Positions 10,601-22,510 of a stretch of DNA of 64,000 nucleotides are shown in pieces. The notes below the pieces were generated by a model. It was given only the letters and a program-made list of their open reading frames with translations. It did no database searches and had not been told where the DNA came from. The first letter of the stretch is position 1. Every line of letters begins with the position of its first letter. The translations under genes were made by a program, and so were the position numbers. This DNA comes from Leucogyrophana mollusca (Eukaryota; Basidiomycota; Agaricomycetes; Boletales), in assembly GCA_021014945.1 (NCBI GenBank), contig MU266327.1, positions 124,001 through 188,000 of the forward strand. The letters are read 5' to 3'.

Positions 10601-13415
10601 TTAGGCCTTTCCAGAGTCCTCCTTCAGGCTAACGATACGATTGAGAACCAAAAAGTCCCCTTGCCTTCGAGTGGGGACAACATCTTCGTTCTCATCCAAA
10701 GCCCCCACCCTAGCATCTTGGTCCAGAGCAAAGTAGGCGACCCGCAATCCCTGGAACCTGATGCATTCCTTGCCTGCAATGTGCTTATGGGTGACCCGTG
10801 GTGTATCCGGGTTTAATGAACGAGCGGCTTCAACAGGGTTGGCCAATGCTTGTTCCGTGCGAGCCTTGCCCTCTTCGAGGGCGCTGCTTAACGACTGCTT
10901 CGCGAGGGGCCAAAACCCGACCTCGACCATTGCGCCCTTGATAACTTCCAAGCTGTCCGGATTGATATCAGCTTTGAAGTCGGGGACGGCAGCGAGAGGG
11001 TTTTCGCTTTTGAACAGCGGATAGAAAAACCGGGTTTCATCGATATGCACAGGACTACCTGACGGGGCATGTTCTGCTACCCATTGTATAAATGCTTTGG
11101 GCTTCTTAGCAGTGCCGGAGTCCTCTAATCGACAAATGACTTCTGTCACCTTGCCCGAAGTAGGGTCAGTCTGGTAAGACGTGCAAGTGATGGGATGGGG
11201 TGCTTGGAAGAGTCCGACAGTTTTTCCAGGTGCAAGGCGGAAATAGTCCTTGGAGTCTTCCAGCCTGAAATCATCTTCGTCGATATAGATGGTACGTGTG
11301 AACGGGATGGTGGATGATCCAAGTTGAGGAGCTTTTGGATGCAGCGGCTTCTCCACCATAAGCACATAGTCCTCGGGCAAGTTCTCGATGGTGACTTTGA
11401 GCGGGCGTAGGACCATAAGAAGGCGTGGTGCGCTCCCCTCAAGGTATTGCCTGACACTCTGCTCAAATCGCGCCACTTGGATATTCGCCGCGGCTGTCGT
11501 AACACCCAACGTGCTCACGAAAGAGAGGATGGCACCGGGAGGCACCCCACGCCGCCGTAGGGCAATGAGGGTGTAGAGTCGAGGGTCATCCCAGCCGGTT
11601 ACGTACTTTTCTTCGACGAGCTGCAAAAGCTTGCGTTTCGAGTTTATTGTGCCCTCGATACTGAGACGACCAAATTCTCGCTGCCTGGGCTTGTAAACCT
11701 CAAGGGCATCGCACAGCCATTCATATGACTGGCGCGAAGCGACGAATTCAGTCGTGCACAATGAATGCCTAGGCGTCGTGAGTCTAAATCAGCCGCTATT
11801 CTGGAAATCGAAAGAACGACTTACGAAATGTTCTCGAAGCTATCAACCAGGCAGTGAGTAAAATCATACGTGGGATATATCCTCCATTTATCAAGGGTGC
11901 GATGATGAGTGGCGTCCAGTACGCGGTATGCAGTTAAATCCCACATCTGAGGGTTTCCATCCGTTAGATCTTGCTTCATCCGCAGGTTTGCTTCTTTCGG
12001 TCGATAATGACCGTTCTTCATCTTCTCAAATTCTTCAAGCGACTCCTCGATCGGCCGCGATCTATGGATACATGCTTTTGGAGCAGACGTCTTCTCCCCC
12101 CTATCTGCTTTGATTTGGTCCTCTGATGTTGGATTCCAATGTGAGAAGCGCCCCAAGAGGACACTACGATGCACTCACGAGAACAATGGCAGACATACGC
12201 TTTGTCACGCTTTATGAGTTCGACCGCAAGCTCATATAGCTGATCGAAATAGTCGCTCGAGTACGTGATTTTCCAAGGTTCGAAGCCTAGCCATCGGACT
12301 ACCTCTAGGATACTTTCAAAGTATCTCGCCTCTTCCTTCTCGGGATTTGTGTCGTCATATCGCAGATAACATTTGCCACCGTTGTGCGCCGCATATCCGA
12401 AGTTCACAAAGATGGCCTTCGAATGTCCTATATGCAGAAAACCGTTGGGTTCTGGTGGAAACCGAGTGAAGACGAGTCCATTCGTAGCTGCAAGATGTTT
12501 CTCGCGGAGCTCGGGGTGAATCTGGGGATTTTCCCCGGGTTTGTGTAAAGCACCGAGAAAGCCTTCCTCGAACACCGTCTTGCTATTAACACTCGATTGT
12601 GGGTCAGGATCTTGAGTTTTCGAAGGCGCCACCTTAGGAGGAGCATCTTTCTTTGATTCCTTGGTGTACTTCGTCAGCACCCAGCTCTGTAAATATTCAC
12701 GCCCGACAGACCTTTCCCTTCGATTTCGTGAGTTCCTTGGCCCCGAATGTTGTCGTGAATACTTTCTCTACCGCGTCCTTAACGTCGAGAGGGTTGGCCC
12801 ATCGTAGGGCAGGAGTGTTCTTGGCTCCACTGATTACCGAGCCCAAATTGGCCCACCCTGTTGCACCACTGGTCTGAATGTATTTGGACACTGAGTTATG
12901 CAGCTCTTCGGGGGTGATGCTAAAACCTGTTAGAGGTCTCAGAAAACTCAGTAAAGGATGGATTAGATATTGGACAGACCAACGCCGCATTCCTGGTCAA
13001 ATTCGGTTTCTTCGATGGGCACAGAATGGTCATCTAGATACTTCGTCGCGGCTTTGGCACCCACCGTTAGTGTACTGTGTACCGTGGAGCTAATATACAT
13101 GCGATCCGACTCACCTGCAACCTGATCAACAGACTTTAGCTTTCCCGACAAGATAGCCTTCACAGCGAACGCCCGTTCCGGTTCTCCAATGCCATCGGCC
13201 TTGGCGAGCTGGCTGGCAAGTGCAACAACAAGTCCCGCTTGTTTCTCTTCCAATCCCACATTGGCGAGATCATGAGAGGCAATAAGATCGCGTAGGATGT
13301 CAGCACTCTTTGGATTCTTTGCTGCCTCTGCTGCCTTTGCTTGTGTCAGGCCGATAGATTTGAAGACCGGAATATCAGCAGATCGATCGGATGCTGGGGG
13401 TTTCGACGGAGCCAT
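10601..13415 (-). CDS. GLN4: Glutaminyl-tRNA synthetase (cytosolic type)
   Basis: Class I aminoacyl-tRNA synthetase charging tRNA-Gln. The first exon starts [20 protein letters not shown] and carries the YqeY/GatB-like N-terminal domain found in eukaryotic GlnRS ([16 protein letters not shown]). A lysine-rich linker follows. The catalytic core has [20 protein letters not shown] (HIGH motif) and [19 protein letters not shown]. The second class I signature appears as INSKRKL near 11630-11650, the usual eukaryotic GlnRS variant of KMSKS. The C-terminal anticodon-binding beta-barrels run from [20 protein letters not shown] to [17 protein letters not shown] at the stop. The gene is split by introns after QVAG, after CGVG, around 12690, near 12180 and near 11760-11830. 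Length and domain order fit a full-length enzyme, so I see no sign of decay. Convergent with CFT2. Confidence 0.95.
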
Positions 13416-13663
13416 AACAATGCAAGTGAGAGCCTGCGAACCAAGACAGCTCGTAAATCACCACCAAAATGAACTGCAGACAATCTAATCTCAAGTTGAA
13501 GGCAAAGTTGAACGATCCGAGCGCTCTGAGCCACAGAAAGTGGAGTCACGGCAAGCAAACTTCTAGGCTCGAGTCATCGATAAAGATACATAAATCATCT
13601 TCAAACTCTAGTTTATCTTCTCCGTCGGACATCACCCATTGACATATAAGGGATATCTCAGGG

Positions 13664-15428
13664 TCAATGCACGATGATGTCTGCAACATCGCCGATGATT
13701 TTGCGTTTTGGTTTCCCGTCAGCTTTTTGGCCGATGACCTGGGTTTCCATCTTTCTCGTGGAATTGATATCCAACGTTTCGTCAAGGCTGTTGTCGAAGA
13801 AGGCGAGAGAAAGCTGTAATATCTTGTCCATGGTGATACGTGCTGGTCTCCTCGCGACCAGCGGTAGTAAGGGAAAATCGGAGAATGACGTATGTTGCGA
13901 CCGCACTACGGCCAATTAGAGCTCAGTGAATTGAAGAGCGCTCCTCGTACGTACCCAGGGTAAGAAGTCTTCGCCCTTCGGGCTCCCACTCTTCAACTAT
14001 ACCGACCAGTCTTTCGAAATGATCTTTCCAGAGTGTGAAAGGCTCCGAGTTGATAACCAGTATACTAGGTAAAGGGCTGCCCAAAGAATGTGGTGGGGGT
14101 GATGGGCCCGGTGAGGGTAGAGGTTCAAGCCATGGATCAAGTATAAGAGCTTTAGTGATTGGGATCGGGGGGGACTCGGTTACTGGCGGGTCAGTGCAGA
14201 GGATCGACAGCTAGACCGCAATACTTCTCAGATTCTGATGCTTGGGAACGAGAAGGAAACCCTTACAGTCGTCGCTCCGCCAAATGAATGCCCCACCAGA
14301 GTCACATCTTTGTCGCATTCTACAGACATTCGGCCATTCTTGTGCAACCAACTAGACCAGTCTATCTCTTTTCCATCTATAGCTTGGAGTCCCCGGCCGG
14401 AGCCTTGGTATCCTTTCTGAACGATACTTCTGAAAGCATCGTATGCGATATAGATTTCATGACGCCTAAAAGCGAGTTGATCGCCGCGGAAGATCGATAT
14501 ATCACGTTCAGTCTCTTTGGTGCCGGGTGCCCATCTGAAAGGTACGAAGGGTTAGAACAGGTACACGAGAGATTCAATGATCGGTCGATGCAGTAGCACC
14601 TACATCACGTCGCGTTCTTTGATGTACAACTTTGTTTGGGAATTAGACGGGATGCACGCGTGACCGGATCCATCACGGTGCTCCATCGCAAGCACAACGC
14701 GACCGGAGGACGCTAAACGAGTACACAACTGGCTGGCATTCACGCATATTTGGTAAACCACGGGTGCTGTGCTGGAGGTACTGGTCATAATACCTATAGG
14801 CGGTTCTGCTTCCTCCCAGTCCGTGGGAGAAGATAACAAGGGGCCACGGTGCTGACTCCGTTTTCGACGCAGGAGTGACGGATTGGGGATCTAACAGAGG
14901 TGCATTTGGGTAGACTGGTATCTGTTCCAAGCGGTGAGCAAGAGTGACTTGGTGACATCGAAGGAAACATCACACCTTCAAGAGGGCACCGTAAAGATAT
15001 AAAATAGGCCAGACTAGCCAAGGTGAGATGCCTACAGAGAAAGAGCGTATTTAATGTTTTGGCTTGTTTGAACTTTGCATGATGGTCATGGTGGTCACCC
15101 ACCTGAAAAGTGGGCATAGCCTCGCAAGGAGTCTTGGACGGGCCTAACACAAACAAGGATGTGAGCCCGAATGTGATAAATTGCTTCAAAGAACCCAGAC
15201 TTACCTGATAAGCCAAAGAAGGCCTTTCTTGGTTTTCCCACAGTCCACTTGTGCAGGATAGTAGGCAGTGAAAGCGACTTCCTCCAAGGAAAGTGCGGGT
15301 TTGGTCTCGCTGTCGGTGTCATAGGAACGGACTTGTGCGTTTCCAAATGACCTAGACTGTGTGACCGGTACCCTGAAGGTCGTTGCGCCTACCGCAAACC
15401 GACCTCCAATGTCGGGGAGGGAGAACAT
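13664..15428 (-). CDS. PAF-acetylhydrolase / phospholipase A2 group VII-like esterase
   Basis: Predicted 1-alkyl-2-acetylglycerophosphocholine esterase (PAF-AH family), which removes short or oxidised acyl groups from the sn-2 position of phospholipids. Start MFSLPDIGGRFAVGATTF at 15428, followed by TAYYPAQVDC. The central exon has APWPLVIFSHGLGGSRTAYR (oxyanion region), then VTLVGHSFGGAT with the nucleophile serine near 14285. The acid lies in KALILDPWLEPLP near 14120-14155, and the histidine in RSQHTSFSDFPLLP near 13880-13900. All three catalytic residues are therefore present. The C-terminus runs DKILQLSLAFFDNSLDETLD and ends DVADIIVH. I see no signal peptide, which suggests an intracellular enzyme. 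Around six introns. Its promoter is shared with the divergent GH79 gene. An ATG further upstream in the same frame (MQNDNPP) could add about 18 residues. Confidence 0.88.
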
Positions 15429-15753
15429 GAGCAATGAATGTAGGACATCCGGTGGATTATCGTTTTGCATTATTATAGCCGGAGTTAGCCGGCCACGTGG
15501 ATTAATTCCGGCTTGTGGATATATTGACAAGTCAACATAGTGACAGGGCCCCCCCATTTAAGGGCATGGCCTATCATCATCGCGAATGCAACGTTAATAG
15601 GTACGGCAATCTGCCTTGTCATTTTCACAACGTTCTCGGTGTCATTTCGCCTTGCCTCCTACACGGCCCCACTTCAACCGCCGCAGGAATCAGCATTAAG
15701 TACGCCGCCTTTCCCGCAATGTTTGTATTCTTTAGCGTTCTCTCCTCGCCTCA
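15429..15753. other. Divergent promoter, PAF-AH / GH79
   Basis: About 325 bases between two divergent start codons. No TATA box or binding site stands out. An open frame across it on the plus strand has no recognisable content. Confidence 0.4.
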
Positions 15754-17875
15754 ATGGCGATACTAACGCTCCTTTGCTCTTTCCTCCCTCTCTTTCTACA
15801 GGTACAATCTGTGTTCGGCTCTACATCAGTTCAGATATCGTCTATACCTTCTGCTGACAAGAATGTCGTCGACGCGAGCTTCCTCGGCATCAGCTTCGAG
15901 CTGAGTTACCTTGGGTTATATTGTACGTTCTCCTGTTCCACGTCGTTGTCTTGTAGATAGCCTTCAATGTGCTCGCTCGCAGTTGGAAACGATACCTCGT
16001 CCATGGCACAGCCAATGGCCAATTATCTGTCAGCTCTCGGCGCTCGTGTAAATGATACCATCCGCCTACGCATAGGTGGTAACTCCATGGATGATTGCAC
16101 ATACGTGCCTTCGCAGAACTCTCCCCTCCTGCAGTTTACTAATCCACAGGCAAATGTTAATGACCAGCCCGTGTCCTTTGGATTGGAGCTCTTTGATGTA
16201 CTCAACCAGATGGCCGAGGTCGTAAATGCAAAATATCTGCTCGGTACGGCTTGTGCGTAATGGAGCCGGCCCCTACTGTCTTAACAGTACTTATCTTGCA
16301 GGACTTAGCCTCAGAGATCCGAATAGCACCAACGTGCCTCTTCTGGCGGGTGCAGCACAGCAGACGTTGGGCCGCGCGGTAGACGCATTTCTGCTAGGAA
16401 ATGTACGAAATCAAGTACCTATCTCCGGTCTCGGTTCTTATATCGTTATGATAGGAGCCAGATCTCTATACATCACACGGCCAGCGTCCCAATCTGGCGA
16501 ATTACACGGTTCAGGATTACATTGCAGTAAGTGTGTCCCAAATGCTATCACGGACACCGAAGTTCATTGGCTTGCTTCTCGTGACACTAGGACTACTCTG
16601 AAGCTTCAAACCTTTTGAAGAACACCTCGGGTGGTGACATCGTATCCCTCAGTGAGTTTGGTGGACCGAGTATCTGTTGTCAATGGGCGAGTTTTCCCAG
16701 CTGAGGTGTCAATGCCCACTTCTTTACCGACCCTTCTCTTTAGGATCTAGCTACTTTGCTTCAGCAGGGCTACCTGTCGTCTTTTGAGGGTATACTGAAA
16801 TACATTACGTGCGTGATTCCGTCAGCATCTTGCCTCGCCTCCTCAACGAGTACGCACAGCATGCAACATTATCCCCAAAATAACTGCGGCGGGGAAGATT
16901 CAGGGAAGTACAAACTGGATTACTACCTCACGCACGCAAACGGTAAGCATCGGTATGCTCACTACAATAAATACCCGCGCCAATCAACTGCCCCCAGCTG
17001 TCTCCCTGGCGGCCTGGCAAAACCATGGTGTATCTATCGTAAATGCGCTCCCTTCCCCCCGTCCCGAAGTTGTCATGTCTGAGTTCAACACCGCTTCCTG
17101 TGGTGGAATTCCTGGACTCTCCGATACGTTCGGTGCAGCTCTTTGGATCGTCGACTACGCTCTACAGCTTGCCACCGCTGGATATACCGCCGCGTACCTT
17201 CACACTCGCGAGCCCGGCATATCATATAACATAGTCCAACCCCCGTATACAGCCAACGGCACCTGGGACACTGGTGCACCATATTACGCGCTGTTAACCG
17301 TCGCTGAAGCCCTGCGGTCACCAGGCAACGGGAGTTATGTACAAGATCTCAATATTGACGACTCCGTGACGAACACAAGCGCGACTTCGGCAGGTTACGC
17401 TGTCTTTGACGCGGAGAGTTCAGCACTGCACACTCTTGTCATATTCAATTTCGCCAACGATTCTTCGATTGAATCATTCGATCTCCCCGCAAACATCACC
17501 GGAGGGGGAAAGAACACGACGGTAACTGTGAAGTACCTCGCCGCCCCAAATGTGAACGAGAAAACAACCATCACTTGGGGCGGGGAGACGCTTGCGGGCG
17601 TCGGAAACGGAATATTGATTCCGTCCTCTGGGGCGCCAAATGTGCAGCTCGACTGTGCCCAAGGGTGCACGGTCAATGTTACTGGACCCTCCGCTGCCGT
17701 GGTCTTCGTTGGCTGGGTTGATACGGTGACCAACGACACCGTTAACGTCAACAGCACTGGCAACGGTGGTAGCGATGGAGGTAATGGTGGACAGGATTCG
17801 AACGGGTCTATTCGGACGACGAGTGGGGTGCTCACTGCCGTCACAGGGCTTCTCCTCGTTTGCCTGTGGTTGTAG
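15754..17875 (+). CDS. GH79 glycosidase (beta-glucuronidase-like), probably GPI-anchored
   Basis: Predicted secreted glycoside hydrolase of family GH79, which includes fungal beta-glucuronidases acting on arabinogalactan side chains. The first 22 residues (MAILTLLCSFLPLFLQVQSVFG) form a signal peptide; 15754 was chosen because it begins exactly with it. Following exons read RLRIGGNSMDDCTYVP, then LLGN joined across an intron to EPDLYTSHGQRPNL near 16471, giving the family's acid/base GNEPD. The nucleophile region is VMSEFNTASCGG near 17073-17108. A C-terminal beta-sandwich follows, then a Ser/Gly/Asn-rich spacer and a hydrophobic tail (TAVTGLLLVCLWL) typical of a GPI signal. Many N-x-S/T sites lie in the C-terminal half. 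About seven introns. The cell-wall or plasma-membrane location is inferred from both end signals. Confidence 0.87.
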
Positions 17876-18153
17876 TAAGGACTTTTGTGTGATATGTGGG
17901 GTTTCTTATCGAACACTTGGTAGAAGGGTATTATAGTACATAACGTTGTTGTCGTAAATCTCACATTGTTGTTCCCAGTATCATTGTTCATTCCAGTGAA
18001 CAAGAGCAGTAATACAACACTTTACAAAACACTTGAAGTAGGGAGCAATGCATATATCTACAAAGATGTCTTCAAGAAAGCCTATCCGTGACAATAACAG
18101 CCTCATCGTACAAACATACACTAGGCGAGCGTGCTTTCGTGCAGCTACCTGAT

Positions 18154-20918
18154 TCAGAAGCGGAAGAGCTCCGAGACGACACCTTCAGTGGATGTAGACT
18201 TCTTTCTCGAGCTTCCGGTGGCGTCATCGCCGTCCTGAAGGGACCCTGGCATTATGGGGGCCGGGGGGTAAGCATAGGACGGTGCCGCGCTGAGGCGGCC
18301 TCTGGCCAGCAACGATGAGGGGCGTCCGCCAACGGGAGAACGACGCATGACATCGGGCTTTATTGGAATGCCTATGGACGGAGTGTAATCATTTGGCTCG
18401 TCCTTTGGGGAAGTATCCAAAGGTGACAACAAATCGTCCTTTGGTTCGTCAGGCTGCTGCTCGAAGGGGTCCTTCTCAAAGGCGTCCTTGGGCGAGGTGG
18501 TGCGCACAGCGTTGGTATCATCCATTGTGTAAGAGCGGGGTGCACGGGCTCCTACTACACACTTCACCGCAGTATCGCCGTCACTCTGAGGGGGAAGGGA
18601 GCCCGGCATGGCAAATTTGGGATACGAAGGTTGGAACGTGTCTGGGACACTCGGCCTAGGTGAGCAGCCAGGCTTTGGAAGGAGCGTCACTGGCGAAGGA
18701 GCGGAGCATGGCGGGTACATGAGGTTCATAGGCGCAGTCGCCGGAGCCCTCATGGGGTTCATGGGCGCAGTCGCCGGAGCCCTCTGACTGTTGTTTAGGT
18801 ATTGATTCAAGCGGAGCTGGTTCAACCTGATTGATTCCAAAGAAGGGGGGCCCAACAAGGGGGACACTGTGGTGGGCGTGATCAGGGTAAGGGACCCTTC
18901 CCCAGTGGTGGGAGTGGTCGTTGTTGCTGGTGTTACTCCGTGGTTGGACACATGCGGCTGTGAGAGCACGTTACCGGGTTCAGCCTCGCGCGACCTCGCC
19001 TGCTTTGCGAGCGCGCGGTGATGGGCAACCGCCTCCATGAACCCCTTTCCATTGTCCTGCTTCTGCTTGCCGAGTTCTTTGCGGAGTGTCGCTATTTGTC
19101 CCTTGAGTAGAGTGCCAAAATCAGATTTTTGGCCATCTTCCTCGCTTGCGAATATAACCAGTGTCGATACACTATAATGAAACGGGGTAGATTGAGATGA
19201 TGAGATAGTTGTGACCTGGAGATGGGACTTACAACGCCTCCTTGAGGTAGGCAAAGCTAAAGCCCGGAGTCGAGGCTGCCACCTCGGCCGGGAGCGAGTC
19301 AGGGAAAAATATCGCCGTGTTGGACTTGAGCTTTCCCTGCCAGTACTTTGCGTACAGCTCGCGTGCGTCGTAGTCGGGGTCGTCAAAGTTGCTACAAATT
19401 CCAGAGCAAAGCACTTAATATGGGGCGGGGCACGAAGAAAAGGACGAGATACTGACTACTTGCGATCGAATCGGCTGGGTCTTTCCGACAAGGCGGGGTC
19501 GAGCTTATCGAAGTGGTTCGTGGAACCAATGACAAGTAGTCCGTCGTTGCCTTCAAGACCGTCCAACTGATTCAAGAAGAATGACCGGTTGCGGTCATTG
19601 ATAAGACTATCGAGGTCCTCGAGGATGACCACGCAAGGAGCGATCTGGCGAGCCTTCTCGAAGACGTCTTGCATCGCACCTTCTTCACCTCTGTAGCCTG
19701 TGATACCGAATTGAAGGCCAGATCTGAGGTTGAGCGGCATGATGACATACTTTGGAAGGATTTGACATATAGAGGATTGAAGCCTTGCTCTGCGCATGTT
19801 TTCATTATTACTTTGATGCTGATGGTCTTCCCGTTTCCTATCGAGATGTGAGACCAAAAAAAAAGGCCGGATTGGTAGAGTGCACAAACCTGGAGGGCCA
19901 TACATGATCAGGCCACGCTACACTCCATTTCAGATATCTTTCATGCAGAGCTCCAACACGTCAGGCACCTACCTTCCATGGAATCGACAACTCTTTATAC
20001 ACTGCCTCGCTCTTGAAGAAACCGTAAATGTCCTTCTGCAGGCCCTTCTTGAATTCGTCCTTCAAAACAACATCGTCCCAGCTGGACTTCTGCACTTCCG
20101 CGAAGAGAGCTTTATTTTTGCTCCAAAATCCTTGGTTGAAGACCCAGATCTCGTCATGCAATGCGTCCTGGAAGAGACCCGCTGCAAGGAGGAGGTCGCG
20201 CGCAGCTTGTTCAGGCCCGTCGTGTAGAATGAAATGTTGGGTCTTGATACCGAAGCCTTGAGGAAACTAGGTGCTGTATGAGCTACTTCACACTCGCAGA
20301 ACGCTGACACCAATACCTTTGTAACGTATACAATGAAGCTGTGGTTCTGCAGTTACTTCGATGAATACATGCCATGATGTGAGCATAAAGAAACATACCC
20401 CCCAGGTGACGTTGAAAGCCCCAAAGACCACACTGTCGATAAGCGCGCCTGGAACCTTGGCTCCCGTACGGCGCGGAAGAGACGCGAATACGGCATTTGT
20501 TATGACTTCTGACGCTGAGAACGCCTCAACCTGTACACCAGGCAGGGCAAGGGGATTCAATCTGGGGTCTTCAGACATGACAAGAGAGTAATTTGGGTAG
20601 AGGTTGCGCAGTTTATCAGCGCTGATGAGAAAGGGAAATTAGTTGTGAGGGCGCAGGGTATACAGGACATAACACACCCGAAGATCTCTGGGGTACTGTG
20701 TTTCGCCGAGGCTACGAATTTGGGGTCAACGGTCGAATAGATAACTCGGAAATGGGCTTGGCATACATTTATCGACCCATATGTTGAAGAAGCTCTGGTC
20801 CTCTTTCAATGGCTCTTGGGCCTCCGCAGTATCCTGTGCATTCAGTGGAGCGACAACCTGGGCTTGCGTCTCTGCGTCTAAGAAGATGAATTCATCCTCT
20901 GCTGTTTGGGGAGGCATT
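18154..20918 (-). CDS. AAA+ ATPase with disordered C-terminal tail
   Basis: P-loop ATPase of the AAA+ class, exact role unknown. Start [20 protein letters not shown] at 20918. The N-terminal region includes [20 protein letters not shown]. Walker A (MYGPPG, then NGKT after an intron) lies near 19825-19905, Walker B is CVVILEDLD near 19605-19630, and the second region of homology reads [25 protein letters not shown] across 19455-19535. After the AAA lid the protein continues into about 300 residues rich in Pro, Ser and Thr with a short coiled coil ([18 protein letters not shown]). The tail includes an 11-residue unit ([11 protein letters not shown]) repeated twice, encoded by a 33-base direct repeat near 18718-18786. 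The N-terminus does not look like Bcs1. Related proteins are common in mushrooms but I know no assigned function. Convergent with GH79. Confidence 0.85.
18718..18786. repeat. 33-base tandem repeat inside the AAA+ ATPase tail
   Basis: Two adjacent near-identical copies of a 33-base unit encode RAPATAPMN followed by PM or LM. The copies keep the reading frame, so this is a recent in-frame expansion in a disordered tail. Confidence 0.8.
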
Positions 20919-22052
20919 CTGTGGCGTCTGGGAGGTACAGTGACTGGATGGGTGTAATGCAATGTATAGAAACGATAAGAGAGGATTACTTTGGAGTGAC
21001 AGTTGCACACAAAGGATAGACGCTCACCACAGCCTGCTGCTTATAAGCTGTAGCTAGGCGGCCACCCACTAAAGGGGCCCGCCTTCTTTTTCTGGAGCTA
21101 TTGCATCCGACAGTCTACCTGTGCCCTTGCGTTATGAAACCACTCCAAGCTTATAGTTTTGTCAGAAAACGCAGTCAATGGGTGCATCTGTCAGCCCCGA
21201 CTCAGCGGGGACAAATACGCAAGCGATATACACTGACGAAAAGTGAGTAACCTGTTGCATCAAATCGGTTTCTTGATTTAACGCCTTTCATTCCACAGAT
21301 CTTGGTCACGATTAATGCCCATTCGCCGCCCTGTGCAAACTTGCAATAGCTTGAACTTCGCCGAGGACATGGGGTAACGAGGGATTGCAGCGCGACAAGC
21401 CTAAGGATTCAAATGCGACTCTGCCCCTGTTGTTGTTCAAAACCAGAACAGCGCAACGGCTAAATAGCCCCTGGAAATGTCGGACGTGCATACACCGACG
21501 TGAGAAATACTTTGTTGATGGCAGTCGCTGCGTTGCTGGTACGCTGCGCCATCCGGAGCGCCCTGCCAGTCCCGGCTAGTGCGGCCCCTCACCAAACGAA
21601 CTTCCTCAACAGATAGTCTTTTTCCCATTCACTGGATTCAAATTGGCCGCCACGACAAAGCCACGCGTTGCTAATTCACCCACGGCTGCCCTGGTTTTGG
21701 GTGCAGTGCCTAGCAGTGCACGATCCGTCTAAGGCTAAGGAGTCGTTTCAAGGGCGGAGCATACTAGTTCTGCCGTCGACACGGCAAATACCAATACTAT
21801 TGTGATAGCTCCTTTCACTCAGTGCTGCACGTCCGTCACCTTCATGGCAAAAGCCTACTGATCTTCAACTAATATTAAATAATTAGCTGCGACCAATATT
21901 AACCTCAACTGCTCGGGAAGATGGTCGACTTCACTCGTTAGCAAGTGAACTTCTAAGTACCTCAGTCGTCCACTTCACCAGCATCTCTGCACGATGTGAG
22001 CTAAAAGTTTGCGCTCGCGCCCGCATGTTACTCACCCAAAATTCTAGCCGTG

Positions 22053-22088
22053 CTCCGCCGAAACGCCAACGTGGGCGTTTCGGCGGAG
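22053..22088. repeat. Perfect inverted repeat, 15-bp arms, 6-bp loop
   Basis: Left arm CTCCGCCGAAACGCC at 22053-22067, loop AACGTG at 22068-22073, right arm GGCGTTTCGGCGGAG at 22074-22088. The arms pair without mismatch and are GC-rich. It could be a cruciform or hairpin, a symmetrical binding site or the remains of a small foldback element. Confidence 0.9.
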
Positions 22089-22384
22089 AACCCTGCGGCT
22101 CATAGGTTATAAACTTGTAATTGATTCCATTACAGTAGACGGCTGCAATTGGCTTGAGGGCCTGTTGGGAACTCAAAGCACAAGTCGAGCATCGATATCG
22201 TCGATGAGCCCATTCATTGTCGAGCCCATTTATTGTCTTCGGTGAGATTTTGCCCACTCCACGTGAACAATTTGCATTGACAAGAAATACTGGTAGTCGG
22301 TCGAGTGAATGATTGATGGTGAGAGAAACTCGCTGCGAAGATTTCATATGCACAACTTATCTCCGGCCGTAACTTCTTCTGTTT

Positions 22385-22391
22385 TATAAAA
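22385..22391 (+). promoter_or_regulatory. TATA box of the MYND-finger gene
   Basis: TATAAAA lies 63 bases before the first possible ATG (22454) and 120 before the second (22511). This is a good distance for a short 5' UTR in fungi. Confidence 0.5.
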
Positions 22392-22510
22392 GGGCTGCAG
22401 GGTATGGATTCGTCTTTCTCAGCCTCTGGTCAACTTTCACCGGTGAGACGTCGTTGTACCGCAAAGTTAATGGAATGGTTTTATTGATCAGTTCGCATCT
22501 CAGCTTAACG

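Larger units (their letters stand above)
20919..22453. other. Intergenic region with a perfect hairpin
   Basis: About 1.5 kb without a supportable gene. It holds the AAA+ ATPase promoter at one end and the MYND-gene promoter at the other, plus a 15-bp perfect inverted repeat at 22053-22088. Open frames here (for example 21931-22353 on the minus strand) have no recognisable domain. Confidence 0.5.

Noticed and set aside
15540..15753. Upstream plus-strand frames as an N-terminal extension of the GH79 enzyme
   Set aside because: The signal peptide starts exactly at the ATG at 15754; the upstream frames are not in phase or lack coding character.
21931..22353. 140-codon minus frame across the hairpin
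   Set aside because: No domain, no splice logic, and it spans a perfect inverted repeat; more likely non-coding.
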